Shown: positions 16,985 to 25,682 of the stretch, piece by piece
How positions within the stretch are numbered: position 1 is the stretch's first letter
Layout of the letters: each line of letters opens with the position of its first letter
DNA from: Phytohabitans houttuyneae
GTDB taxonomy: Bacteria; Actinomycetota; Actinomycetes; Mycobacteriales; Micromonosporaceae
Length of the DNA stretch: 64,000 bases
Assembly: GCF_011764425.1 (NCBI RefSeq)
Contig: NZ_BLPF01000003.1
Coordinates: forward strand, 1,302,001-1,366,000
Direction: 5' to 3'
The notes under the pieces: generated by a model
Told to the model about the DNA's origin: nothing
Databases searched by the model: none
Seen by the model: the letters and a program-made list of their open reading frames with translations, nothing else
Made by a program: the position numbers and the translations under genes

Positions 16985-18312
16985 GACAGCCCCTTGGCGG
17001 CGTAGCGGACCAGCAGCTTGACCTCGATGAGGGCGAGGGCGGCGTAGACGAGGGTGAACGCGGTGAACGAGGTGAGCACCTCGGTGAGTGAGACGCTGCG
17101 GGACACGCCGTCGCGGGTGAGCATCTCGCCGAAGACGAGCCAGGGTTGGCGGCCCATCTCGGTGAAGATCCAGCCGAAGATGTTGGCGGCCAGGGGCAGC
17201 AGCGGCAGCACGAGGCAGGCGCGGGCCAGCCACCGGGAGCGGGGTACCCGGCCGCGGCGCTGTGCCCACAGGGCGATGAGGGCGACGAACGCGGCGAGCA
17301 TGCCGAGCCCGATCATGAGGCGGAAGCTCCAGTAGGTGACCGGGATGACCGGGTTGTAGCTGCCGGGGCCGTACTGGGCGGTGTACTGGGCCTGCAGGTC
17401 GTTGATGCCTTCGACGCGGCCGTGGGTGTCGCCGGTGCCGAGCCAGGACAGCAGGTACGGGATTTTGATGGCGAACACCTCGCGGCCGCCGTCGAGGGTG
17501 CCGATGGTCAGGACGGAGAACGCGGCCGGCTGTTCGCTCTGGTAGAGGGCTTCGGCGGCGGCCATCTTCATCGGCTGTACCTCGGTCATGATCTTGCCTT
17601 GGGTGTCGCCGGTGATGGCGACGGCGGCCGCGGCGGCGAGGGTGACCCAGGCGCCCAGGCGCAGGGCGGGGCGGAACGCCTCGGTGCCGTGTGTGACCAG
17701 GTGCCAGAGGGCGACGGCGGTCATGAGGGCGCCGGCGACGAGGAAGCAGCCGGCGATGGTGTGCGGGAACGTGACGAGGGTGACCTTGTTGGTCAGGACG
17801 GCGCCGAAGTCGGTGAGGCGGGCCTGGCCGGTGGCGTCGACCTCGTAGCCGACCGGGTTTTGCATCCAGGAGTTGGCGGCGAGGATGAAGTAGGCGCTGG
17901 CGGTGGAGCCGGCGGCGGCGATCCAGATGCAGGCGAGGTGGACGCGGCGCGGGAGGCGTTCCCAGCCGAAGATCCACAGGCCGAGGAAGGTGGACTCGAG
18001 GAAGAACGCGAACAGGGCCTCGATGGCCAGGGGGACGCCGAAGACGTCGCCGACGAAGCGGGAGTAGTCGCTCCAGTTCATGCCGAACTGGAACTCCTGC
18101 ACGATGCCGGTGACCACGCCCATCGCGAAGTTGACCAGGAAGAGCTTGCCGTAGAACTTGGTCAGGCGCAGGTAGCGTTCGTCGCCGGTGCGTACCCAGA
18201 TGGTCTGCAGCACGGCGACGAGGACGGACAGGCCGATGGTGAGGGGGACGAAGAGGAAGTGGTAGACGGTGGTGACACCGAACTGCCAGCGGGCGACGTC
18301 GAGCGCGTCCAT
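16981..18312 (-). CDS. cydA: Cytochrome bd ubiquinol oxidase subunit I
   Basis: A 443-residue subunit carrying the haems and quinol site of the bd oxidase, which reduces oxygen without pumping protons. Visible ligands are His18 (VTTVYHFLFVPL, haem b595), His184 (VTFPHTIAG, haem b558) and the Met in WIFTEMGRQPW, with Glu98 and Glu106 of the conserved proton pathway (IEALFAFFLEST). The Q-loop is the short form (GDTQGKIMTEVQPMKMAAAEA). GGAGGT precedes the ATG. A perfect AT-rich dyad at 18329-18345 probably controls this operon and the divergent acyltransferase. Confidence 0.97.
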   Translation of the reverse strand: MDALDVARWQFGVTTVYHFLFVPLTIGLSVLVAVLQTIWVRTGDERYLRLTKFYGKLFLVNFAMGVVTGIVQEFQFGMNWSDYSRFVGDVFGVPLAIEALFAFFLESTFLGLWIFGWERLPRRVHLACIWIAAAGSTASAYFILAANSWMQNPVGYEVDATGQARLTDFGAVLTNKVTLVTFPHTIAGCFLVAGALMTAVALWHLVTHGTEAFRPALRLGAWVTLAAAAAVAITGDTQGKIMTEVQPMKMAAAEALYQSEQPAAFSVLTIGTLDGGREVFAIKIPYLLSWLGTGDTHGRVEGINDLQAQYTAQYGPGSYNPVIPVTYWSFRLMIGLGMLAAFVALIALWAQRRGRVPRSRWLARACLVLPLLPLAANIFGWIFTEMGRQPWLVFGEMLTRDGVSRSVSLTEVLTSFTAFTLVYAALALIEVKLLVRYAAKGLS

Positions 18313-18328
18313 GCGGGACCTCCATCTT

Positions 18329-18345
18329 TACTACGTCCCGTAGTA
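18329..18345. promoter_or_regulatory. Perfect 7-bp inverted repeat upstream of cydA (candidate operator)
   Basis: TACTACG (18329-18335), spacer TCC, CGTAGTA (18339-18345). It lies 17 bases before the cydA start, in the divergent region. Two further TAGTA-like steps follow to 18354. The TAC-centred dyad resembles sites of the BlaI/MecI/CopY winged-helix family and does not look like the Rex site of other cyd operons. The regulator assignment is inference. Confidence 0.6.
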
Positions 18346-18387
18346 GATAGTAGTTCGTGGTGGTCCCTCGCCCTGGGGGCGGCGCGA

Positions 18388-19065
18388 GTGGCGCTCGTCC
18401 CATTCGCGCGGCTGCGCGTGTCCGGCGACGTGCCGGTGCCGCTGCGGGGCGGGCCGCTGATCCTGGCCGCCAACCACATCAGCCCCATCGACCCGGCGGT
18501 GCTGATGGCCGCGTGCCGGGCGCGGGGCGTGGCGCCGAGGTTCCTGGCGGACGCGGCGGTGTTCCGGCTGCGCTCGGTCGGCTGGCTCGTGCGGCGCACC
18601 GGGCACGTGCCGGTGGCCCGCGGCACCGCGACGGTCACCGACGCGCTCGGCGACGCTGCCGCCGCGGTCGAGGCCGGCGCCGTGGTGCTCGTCTACCCGG
18701 AGGGGCGCATCGGCCTGGACCCCGGCTTCTGGCCGGAGAAGGGCAAGACCGGCACCGCGCGGCTGGCGCTGCTGAGCGGCGCCGTCGTGATCCCGGTCGC
18801 CCAGTGGGGCACCCACGAGCTCGTCCCGTACTCGGCGCCGAAAGGCGCGGTCCGGGGCCTGTTGCGCGCCATGCGGCACCGCCCGACGGTGCATGTACGT
18901 TTCGGCGCCCCGCTACGGGTCACCGGCACCGCGCGGGAGGCCACCGAGCAGATCATGGCAGCGATCACCGCGACACTGGCCCCGCTGCGCGCCGCCGAAC
19001 CCGACCGCCCGAACCACGTCGACCCGACCCGCCCACTGTCCACGTCCCGCACCCGCCCGCGCTGA
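18388..19065 (+). CDS. 1-acyl-sn-glycerol-3-phosphate acyltransferase-like protein (PlsC family)
   Basis: About 225 residues with the acyltransferase blocks: NHISPIDPAVLMA (NHx4D catalytic box), VPVARG, and VYPEGRIGLDPGFWPEKGKTG (glycerolipid-binding block). It should acylate a lysophospholipid at the inner membrane face. The homologous-looking frame extends upstream to WWSLALGAARV but has no start codon there, so GTG at 18388 is the first usable start; the N-terminus is therefore uncertain. It is divergent from cydA and shares the operator region. A Pro/Arg-rich tail ends the protein. Confidence 0.85.
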   Translation: MALVPFARLRVSGDVPVPLRGGPLILAANHISPIDPAVLMAACRARGVAPRFLADAAVFRLRSVGWLVRRTGHVPVARGTATVTDALGDAAAAVEAGAVVLVYPEGRIGLDPGFWPEKGKTGTARLALLSGAVVIPVAQWGTHELVPYSAPKGAVRGLLRAMRHRPTVHVRFGAPLRVTGTAREATEQIMAAITATLAPLRAAEPDRPNHVDPTRPLSTSRTRPR

Positions 19066-19129
19066 CCCGCGCTGACCCCGCTCTCCGCCGCGGAGGAGCG
19101 GGCGGAGACCGCGCGCGGGGCGGGAGAGC

Positions 19130-19654
19130 TCAGCTGCGCTGGCGCAGGTAGGCCAGGACGGCCTCGCGGGTGGTGCGCACGCCGAGGACCTCGCGGGCCT
19201 GTGCGATGCGGCGGTTGGCGGTGCGCAGCGACAGGAACTCGGCGGCGGCCGCGGCGGCGATCGTCTCGCCGTTGGCGAGGCGTTCGAGCAGGGCGCGCTG
19301 CTCCGGCACCAGCTGGCCGACCACGTCGTCGGACTCCGGCTCGGGCTCGGCGTCCGGGTCCGCGTACACCGGGCCGAGCCGCCCCAGGTCGGCCACGAGC
19401 GCCCGGCCCAGCTCCCCCACCGGGTCGGTGATCGCCACGATGCCGGTGCCCCGCGCGGCCGCCAGCACGGCCAGGTGGGCGGTCTCCGCGTCCGGCACCC
19501 GGCCGAACAGCACCAGCCGCGACTCCGCCATGTCCCACGCCGCCTCGGCCAGCGCGAACCCCTCACGGGTCTGCCAGCCGCCGCGGGCCAGGCGGCGCAG
19601 CACGCTAGTCGCGTCGGCCGACGTCGACACCACGTAGCGGGGAGTCTCGGTCAT
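19130..19654 (-). CDS. Small LuxR-type HTH regulator
   Basis: A 174-residue protein. The N-terminal part (MTETPRYVVSTSADATSVLR, then WDMAESRLVLFGRVPDAETA) is not a recognisable receiver. The C-terminus is a LuxR/GerE-like helix-turn-helix: EQRALLERLANGETIAAAAA and LSLRTANRRIAQAREVLGV. The ATG at 19654 overlaps the stop of the large LuxR regulator upstream (ATGA), so the two are made together and may act on the same targets. Function beyond DNA binding is unknown. Confidence 0.75.
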   Translation of the reverse strand: MTETPRYVVSTSADATSVLRRLARGGWQTREGFALAEAAWDMAESRLVLFGRVPDAETAHLAVLAAARGTGIVAITDPVGELGRALVADLGRLGPVYADPDAEPEPESDDVVGQLVPEQRALLERLANGETIAAAAAAEFLSLRTANRRIAQAREVLGVRTTREAVLAYLRQRS

Positions 19655-22101
19655 GTCAGCTGTCCCAACCGGGCGGCGGCCTCGGTGCGGGTGCGCGCCC
19701 CCAGCTTGCGCATGCCCGAGCGGATGTGGGTCTCCACGGTCTCCCCGGAGATGCCCAGCTGCCCGGCGATCCGGCGGGTCGGCTCGCCGGCGGCGACCAG
19801 GCGCAGCACGTCGCGTTCCCGGTCGGTCAGGTCGGTGCCGGCGCGGGGTCCGCGCTGGTCGCGGCGCACCGCGTGGCGGCGCAGCGCCCGGCGGGCCCGG
19901 CCGAGCAGCACCACCAGGCCGGCCTGCTCGGCGAGGCGCTCGGCGGCCAGCAGCGGCGGCACCGCCAGCGCCGGGTCGGTCTCGTGGATGCCCTGGGCGA
20001 GCAGGCAGCGCACCTCCTCGCGGACGGCCAGGTCGTGCCAGGCGGCGGCGGCCCGGTCGAAGCCGCCGGCGGCCGTCCACGCCGCCAGGGTCGCGGCGAC
20101 CGCGGCGGCCCGGTCGACGGCGGCCTTGCCCGGCGGCGGCGCCAGCCCCAGGTCGGAGGAGGCCCAGCGGGCGGTGATTTCGTGCAGCCCGGCCACCAGC
20201 GCGCCGGCGCGGGCCAGGTCGGCGTGCGCGGGCCGCAGCGCCAGGTCCGGCTGCCCGTCCAGCCAGGCGGCCTCGCGGCCCACCCAGTCCAGCAGCGCGC
20301 TGGGCGCCGCCACCCCGGCCAGCCGGGACCGGGCCGGGGCCAGCAGCCCGCCGTCGGCCTCGACCAGGCTGGCGGCGGCCGTCGCGTACCCGCGGGCCAG
20401 GGCCGGCAGGGTGCGGTCGGTCAGGTCGCCGGCCCGGCGGACCACGTCGTCGGTCGCGGCGCCGCGCAGCGCGACACACCACAGCTCGGCGGCCAGGAAC
20501 CGGGTCTGCCAGCTGTAGGCCAGGTCGGCCGCGCACGCCTGGGCGGCACTGCCGGCGGCCTGCGCGGCCTCGGCCAGGCGCCCGTCGGCGGCGAGGGTCT
20601 CCACCAGCAGCCAGGCGCTCCACCGGGCGGCGAGCAGGTCACCGGCGGCGCCCGCGGCGGCGGTCGCCGAGGCCAGCCCGTACTCCCAGCCGTCGGCGCG
20701 GGCGTGCGCGCGGACCGCGGCGAGCGCGGCGCGCAGCCCGGCGTGCGGTGGCGGGTCGCCGTGCCGCTGCGCGATCCGGGCGGCCGCGGCGGTCGCCTCG
20801 GCCGGGTCTTCGGCGAGCCGGGCCAGCAGCAGGATCCGGTCGCGGGCGGCGACCACGTCCCGGGCGGCGCCGTCGGGCACCGGGGCGGCCGCGTCGCGGG
20901 CGGCGGCCACCTCGCCGACCTGCAGCAGCGCCTCGGCGCGCAGCACGGCCGCGTCGACGCCCAGCGGCGGGCCGCCGGTCACGGTCAGGGCGCGGACGGC
21001 GGCGCGCGGCCGCCCGCAGGCCAGCGCGGCGGACGCGGCGGCCATCCGCACGTCCGGGTCCGGGTCGACGCCGGGCAGGTCGCAGGCGAGCAGCAGCAGC
21101 TCGGCCCGTTCACCGGCGGTGGCCATCCGGCCGGCGGCGGCGACCGCCACCTGGTAGGCGGCCGGCCCGTCCCCGGCGGCGGCCAGGTGCCGGGCCGCCT
21201 CGCGCGGCGGCACCAGGCTGGCCAGCCGGCGGTGCAGGGCCTGGCGTCCCGGCGCGTCGAGCAGGCCGGCGGCGACCTCGGCCAGGTACGGCGAGACCGG
21301 GCTCAGCTCCCCGCCGTCGGTGGTGAGGACGAGACCGGCCTCGGTGAGCTCCTCGACGCCGGCGCCGAGCACCGCCGCGGTGGCCGGCCGGCCGAGCAGG
21401 CCCAGCGCCGCCATCGCGGTCCGGGCCGGGCGGGTCAGGTCGGCCAGGGCGGCCGCCACCGCGTACTCCACCTGGGCGGCGTCCTCGGCCATGTCGGCGG
21501 TGCCGCGGGAAGCGGCGTGGCGGGCCAGCGTCTCGACCGCCAGAGGCACCCCGCCGGCCCGGCCGACGACCGCGGTCACGCCGGCCTGGTCGAGCCCGGG
21601 CGCCACCCGGCGGGCCAGGTCGGCAGCGTCCTGTGCGGACAGTGGCGGCACCGCCAGCCAGCCCGACGCGGCCGCCCGCAACGCCTCCACCACACCGGCC
21701 GGAAGCCGGTGCGGGGTGCGCAGCGCGACCACCACCCGGCAGTGCGCGGCGACCGCCGGCAGGGCCGATAGGGTGGCCGGGTCGGCCCACTGCAGGTCGT
21801 CGAGGAGCAGCAGCCCGCCCCGCACCCGGGAGCGCACCGCCTCGGCCAGCAGTGCCGGGTCGGCGGCCGGAAGCCGCACCCGCACCGCGCGGGTCAGCGC
21901 GAACGCCGGCACGGCCTGGAGCATCGCCAGCCCACCACCGGCGAACACCGGCCCGCGGAAGGCGGCGCCGAGCTGGGTGAGCACGGTGGAGCGCCCGCTG
22001 CCCGGCCCGCCGGCGACGACGACCAGCGCAGGGGCGGCCAGCAGCGCGGTCGCCTCCTCGACGAGGGCGCCGGGCCGCGTGGCGGCGGGGGCGTGACGCA
22101 A
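19651..22101 (-). CDS. Large ATP-binding LuxR (LAL-type) transcriptional regulator
   Basis: 816 residues. The N-terminal AAA-type ATPase has Walker A VVAGGPGSGRSTVLTQ near residue 35 and Walker B RGGLLLLDDLQWADP. A long alpha-helical region follows, and a C-terminal LuxR HTH (LTDRERDVLRLVAAGEPT; ISGETVETHIRSGMRKLGA). LAL regulators often control secondary metabolism or sugar use; the target here is unknown. The start appears to be TTG at 22101, with AGGCTCC upstream. It is divergent from the GTPase operon, so it may control it, which is inference from position only. Confidence 0.9.
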   Translation of the reverse strand: MRHAPAATRPGALVEEATALLAAPALVVVAGGPGSGRSTVLTQLGAAFRGPVFAGGGLAMLQAVPAFALTRAVRVRLPAADPALLAEAVRSRVRGGLLLLDDLQWADPATLSALPAVAAHCRVVVALRTPHRLPAGVVEALRAAASGWLAVPPLSAQDAADLARRVAPGLDQAGVTAVVGRAGGVPLAVETLARHAASRGTADMAEDAAQVEYAVAAALADLTRPARTAMAALGLLGRPATAAVLGAGVEELTEAGLVLTTDGGELSPVSPYLAEVAAGLLDAPGRQALHRRLASLVPPREAARHLAAAGDGPAAYQVAVAAAGRMATAGERAELLLLACDLPGVDPDPDVRMAAASAALACGRPRAAVRALTVTGGPPLGVDAAVLRAEALLQVGEVAAARDAAAPVPDGAARDVVAARDRILLLARLAEDPAEATAAAARIAQRHGDPPPHAGLRAALAAVRAHARADGWEYGLASATAAAGAAGDLLAARWSAWLLVETLAADGRLAEAAQAAGSAAQACAADLAYSWQTRFLAAELWCVALRGAATDDVVRRAGDLTDRTLPALARGYATAAASLVEADGGLLAPARSRLAGVAAPSALLDWVGREAAWLDGQPDLALRPAHADLARAGALVAGLHEITARWASSDLGLAPPPGKAAVDRAAAVAATLAAWTAAGGFDRAAAAWHDLAVREEVRCLLAQGIHETDPALAVPPLLAAERLAEQAGLVVLLGRARRALRRHAVRRDQRGPRAGTDLTDRERDVLRLVAAGEPTRRIAGQLGISGETVETHIRSGMRKLGARTRTEAAARLGQLT

Positions 22102-22195
22102 CTGGAGCCTCCCGCGTCAGACCGTGGCACGAACATGGGATCCTGCGCCGGCAGGATATTCATAGTGTGGATCCGTCAGGAGGGACACCGACACG

Positions 22196-22252
22196 ATGAG
22201 CGAGCACGACCGCTGGAACCACGCCATTGTCGCCGACCGTACCGCCGGCTGA
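22196..22252 (+). CDS. 18-residue mini-ORF before the dynamin-like operon
   Basis: ATG at 22196, preceded by AGGAGGG at 22178-22184 (spacing 11), encodes MSEHDRWNHAIVADRTAG and stops six bases before the first GTPase gene. Ribosome binding looks stronger here than at the GTPase start, so it may be a leader that couples translation. It could also be a genuine small protein: it shares MSEH with the acidic protein at 25679, which may be chance. Confidence 0.45.
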   Translation: MSEHDRWNHAIVADRTAG

Positions 22253-22258
22253 CGAGTC

Positions 22259-23761
22259 ATGGGACCAGGTCCGCTCAGTGCCCGAGTGGCGGCGCTCTGT
22301 GACGAAGCCGGCCCGCGGGTGGGCCCCGCAGCCCAGACGCAGGTACTCGGCGTGCGCAGACGCCTCGACGAGCCCCTCCGGGTGGCCATCGCCGGACGCC
22401 TGAAAGCCGGAAAGTCGACACTTGTGAACGCGCTCATCGGCCGGCGCGTAGCACCCACCGAAGTGGGAGAATGCACGCGAATCGTGACCCAGTTCCGGTA
22501 CGGGACGGCCGACCGGGTCGACGTGGTCCGCCGCGACGGCTCCCGCTCCAGCCTGCCGCTGGACGAGTCCGGCATGATCCCGCAGCGGCTCGGCGTGCCC
22601 CGCCACGACATCTCGTACGTCGACGTCACCCTCACCAGCGACCACCTGCGCGAGCTGACCGTCGTCGACACCCCCGGACTGTCGTCCACCAACACGTCGG
22701 TCAGCGCGGGAGCGCGGCGCTTCCTGTTCAACGAGGCACCCATCGACGACGACATCGACGACGACTCGGTCGGCGCGATCTCCGGCGCCGAGGCGATCAT
22801 CTACGTGTTCACCCAGTCGGTCCGCGACGACGACCTGCAGGCTCTGGAGGCGTTCCGGTCCATCTCGGCGCGGCTGGCCTCCAACCCGATCAACTCGCTC
22901 GGCCTGTTCAACAAGGTGGACAAGCTGGTCGCCGGCGTCGCCGACCCGTGGCCGGTGGCCGGGCCCCTGGCCGCCGACCAGACCAAGGTGCTGCGCCGCG
23001 TCGTCTCCGACGTCGTACCGGTGGTCGGGCTGCTCGCCGAGACGACCGAGGCCGGCCGCCTGACCGCCGCCGACTGCGAGGCGCTGCGCTCGCTGGCCCA
23101 GCTGCCCGAGACCGAGCGGCTGGTGCTGATGGCCTCGGTCGACCTGTTCACCTCCCGCGAATGCAAGATCCCCCGCGAGCAGCGGGAGCGGCTGCTGCGC
23201 CTGCTCGACCTGTACGGCATCGGGTTCGCCATGGCCCAGCTCGCCGCCCGCCCCCAGCTGGCCTCCGGCGACCTGGTCCGGATGCTGTTCCAGGCCTCCG
23301 GCTTCCCGCGGCTGCGGCACACCCTCGACCAGGCGTTCCGGTGGCGCACCGACGCCATCAAGGCCGGCTGGGCACTGTCCACCCTGGAGAAGATCGCCAG
23401 CCACACCGAGCGCCCCAACGACCGCGAGCTGCTGCGCGACGCGATCGAACGGGTGCTGCAGCAGCCCGACTACCACCGGCTGCGGCTGCTGGAGGTCGCC
23501 CAGCTGGTCTCCACCGGCTCCGTGGAGCTGCCCGAGCCGATGGAGCAGGAACTGACCCGCCTCGCCCTGTCCAACGACCCGCAGTGGATCCTCAACCTGC
23601 CCACCGCCGGCACCGAGCAGCTGGTCAAGGCGGCCCTCGACGCCGCCACCCGATGGCGGGTGTACGCGGTGGCCGGGGCCAGCCCCAGCCAGTCGCGGGT
23701 CGCCCTCGTCGCGCACCGCGGCTTCTACCTGCTCAGCCAGCGAGTCAGGGGTACCGCATGA
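22259..23761 (+). CDS. Dynamin-like GTPase A (IniC-like size)
   Basis: A 500-residue GTPase with all G motifs: G1 AGRLKAGKSTLVNALIG (P-loop 46-53), a G2 threonine in VAPTEVGECTR, G3 VVDTPGLSS near 136, and G4 FNKVDK near 218. The rest is alpha-helical, as in dynamin stalks, with no clear membrane helix. Its size and its pairing with a second, longer GTPase resemble mycobacterial IniC and IniA, dynamin-like proteins of the isoniazid-inducible operon that act at the membrane. Orthology is not established. It overlaps the next gene by ATGA. Confidence 0.85.
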   Translation: MGPGPLSARVAALCDEAGPRVGPAAQTQVLGVRRRLDEPLRVAIAGRLKAGKSTLVNALIGRRVAPTEVGECTRIVTQFRYGTADRVDVVRRDGSRSSLPLDESGMIPQRLGVPRHDISYVDVTLTSDHLRELTVVDTPGLSSTNTSVSAGARRFLFNEAPIDDDIDDDSVGAISGAEAIIYVFTQSVRDDDLQALEAFRSISARLASNPINSLGLFNKVDKLVAGVADPWPVAGPLAADQTKVLRRVVSDVVPVVGLLAETTEAGRLTAADCEALRSLAQLPETERLVLMASVDLFTSRECKIPREQRERLLRLLDLYGIGFAMAQLAARPQLASGDLVRMLFQASGFPRLRHTLDQAFRWRTDAIKAGWALSTLEKIASHTERPNDRELLRDAIERVLQQPDYHRLRLLEVAQLVSTGSVELPEPMEQELTRLALSNDPQWILNLPTAGTEQLVKAALDAATRWRVYAVAGASPSQSRVALVAHRGFYLLSQRVRGTA

Positions 23762-25623
23762 CGTCCGCGACCGCCAAGCCCGAGGCGCTGCAGAAGCTGC
23801 TCGGCAGCGCCGTCGACACGTCGTTGGCGTTCCTGCGCAAGACCGACCCGGACGCCGCCGCCGACCTCGACGCGGTCCGCCGCCGCGACCTGGGCCGCCC
23901 CGCGATCGTCGTGGTCGGCGAGACCAAACGCGGCAAGAGCTCCCTGGTCAACGCGCTCATCGGCGTGCCCGGACTGTCCCCTGTGGACGCGGCCGTGGCC
24001 ACCGCCGCCTACCTGGAGTTCAGCCACGGCACCGAAAACAGCGCCCGCGCCTGGCTGCCCGGCCGCGAGGACCCGGTCCCGCTGCAGCAGTCCGACCTGC
24101 GCGACTGGGCCACCCCGTTCGGCCGGCTGCCGGAGGGGGCCCGGCCGCCGCGGCGGATCGAGGTGACCCACACGGCGCCGCTGCTGCAGTACCTGTCCCT
24201 GGTGGACACCCCCGGCACCGGCGGCCTGGACCCCGCCCACGCCGAGGTCGCCCTCGACGCGGTGGAGAAGGCGACCGCGCTGCTGTTCGTCGTCGACGCG
24301 GCCGCCCCGTTCGCCAAACCGGAGCTGGAGTTTCTCATCGAGGCCAGCAAACGGGTCAACTTCGTGGTGTTCGCGCTGTCCAAGGTGGACGCCTACCCCG
24401 GGTGGCGGACCATCCTGCAGGACGACCAGGCGCAGCTGCAGGCGCACGCCCCCCGCTTCGGGTCCGCGCCCTGGTTTCCGGTCTCCGCCCGGCTCGCCGA
24501 GCTGGCCATGACGCTGCCCCGCGAGGCGGCACCGGAGCTGATCAAGGAGTCCCGGATCGCCGAGCTGCAGCACGCCCTCATCGACCTGGCCGGCAAGGGC
24601 CACCTGCTCGGCCAGGCCAACGTGCTGCGCGCCGTCCGCTCCGAGTACATCCGCCTGGACCTGCAGATCGGCGACCGGATGAAGGCCACCGACCCGGACC
24701 CGCAGGACATGGCCAAGGCCAAGGCCGACCGGGCCGCCCTCGCCGCCCGCAAGCGCACCGAGTCCCGGCAGTGGAGCCTGGCGCTGAACACCGAGACCCA
24801 GCGCGCCCGGGTCGAGGCCACCGGCCGGCTGCGCAACTACGTGACCGCGCTGCAGGAGGAGTTCCTCAACAAGATCGAAAAGGCGAAGGGCGACGACATC
24901 AAGGCCCTGCCGCAGGACGTCGACCGCGCCCTGCACGCCCTGTCGGTACGCCTCTCGCACGACCTGGAGTACCGCTTCCGCAAGGTCGCCGAGCGCACCC
25001 TCACCCAGGTGTTCGGCCCGCACGAGCTGCAGTTCGTGCTGCGCCGCCTCAACGCCACCCTCCGCCACGCGCTGGCCACCAAACCCCGCCGCGAGGGCGG
25101 CGGCCCCGACAACGTGATGATCGCGATGTCCGCCGGCGGCATGGCGTTCATGGCCGGCCGCGGGGCGGTCGCCGGCGCGTCCGCGCTGGGCGCCGGCGCC
25201 ATCATCGGCGGCGGGCTGCTGCTGCCCGTCGCCGGGCTCGGCCTCGGCCTGGCCGCCGGGGCGTTCATCCTGTACCGGCGGCGCGTGCAGACCGACCGGC
25301 AGCAGGCCCGCATCTGGCTTCGCGAGGTGCTCGGCGAGGCCCGCGCCGCGCTCGCCGACGAGATCATGCACCGCTTCACCGACCTGCAGTACGCGCTCAC
25401 GCTGGCCCTCGACGACGCCATCGAACGCCGCCTGCAGCAGCTCGACGCGCACATCGCCGAGATCGACAAGGCACTGGCCGAAGACAAGGCCAGCCGCGCC
25501 CGCCGCAAGACGGCCCTGCAGACCGAACGCGACGGGCTCCGCGCCCGGGTCAAGCAGGTCGACGAGGTCCTGGCGAGGGCGCGTTCCCTCGCACCGGCAC
25601 GCCCCACGGAGGAACAGCCATGA
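23758..25623 (+). CDS. Dynamin-like GTPase B with membrane hairpin (IniA-like)
   Basis: 621 residues. GTPase motifs: G1 VVVGETKRGKSSLVNALIG (P-loop 54-61), G3 LVDTPGTGGL near 150, G4 FALSKVDAY. A helical stalk follows. Around 455-510 is a hydrophobic, glycine-rich stretch (IAMSAGGMAFMAGRGAVAGA, then LLLPVAGLGLGLAAGAFILY), a probable membrane insertion hairpin or paddle. The C-terminal 100 residues are charged coiled coil (RRLQQLDAHIAEIDKALAED). As with bacterial dynamins that work in pairs, heteromer formation with GTPase A is likely. Its stop overlaps the mini-ORF at 25620. Confidence 0.87.
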   Translation: MTSATAKPEALQKLLGSAVDTSLAFLRKTDPDAAADLDAVRRRDLGRPAIVVVGETKRGKSSLVNALIGVPGLSPVDAAVATAAYLEFSHGTENSARAWLPGREDPVPLQQSDLRDWATPFGRLPEGARPPRRIEVTHTAPLLQYLSLVDTPGTGGLDPAHAEVALDAVEKATALLFVVDAAAPFAKPELEFLIEASKRVNFVVFALSKVDAYPGWRTILQDDQAQLQAHAPRFGSAPWFPVSARLAELAMTLPREAAPELIKESRIAELQHALIDLAGKGHLLGQANVLRAVRSEYIRLDLQIGDRMKATDPDPQDMAKAKADRAALAARKRTESRQWSLALNTETQRARVEATGRLRNYVTALQEEFLNKIEKAKGDDIKALPQDVDRALHALSVRLSHDLEYRFRKVAERTLTQVFGPHELQFVLRRLNATLRHALATKPRREGGGPDNVMIAMSAGGMAFMAGRGAVAGASALGAGAIIGGGLLLPVAGLGLGLAAGAFILYRRRVQTDRQQARIWLREVLGEARAALADEIMHRFTDLQYALTLALDDAIERRLQQLDAHIAEIDKALAEDKASRARRKTALQTERDGLRARVKQVDEVLARARSLAPARPTEEQP

Positions 25624-25682
25624 GTCAGCGCAGCGCGTTTGGAGCCCCGCGCCCGCCCGTAGCGAAGCGAGGCCGGGCATGA
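25620..25682 (+). CDS. 20-residue basic mini-ORF coupled on both sides by ATGA
   Basis: ATG at 25620 overlaps the GTPase B stop and its own TGA overlaps the ATG of the acidic protein at 25679. The peptide is MSQRSAFGAPRPPVAKRGRA, strongly basic, between genes whose products are neutral and extremely acidic. It may simply keep ribosomes moving through the 56-base gap. The nucleotide stretch has the look of a repetitive spacer in this genus, but that cannot be checked here. Confidence 0.4.
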   Translation: MSQRSAFGAPRPPVAKRGRA

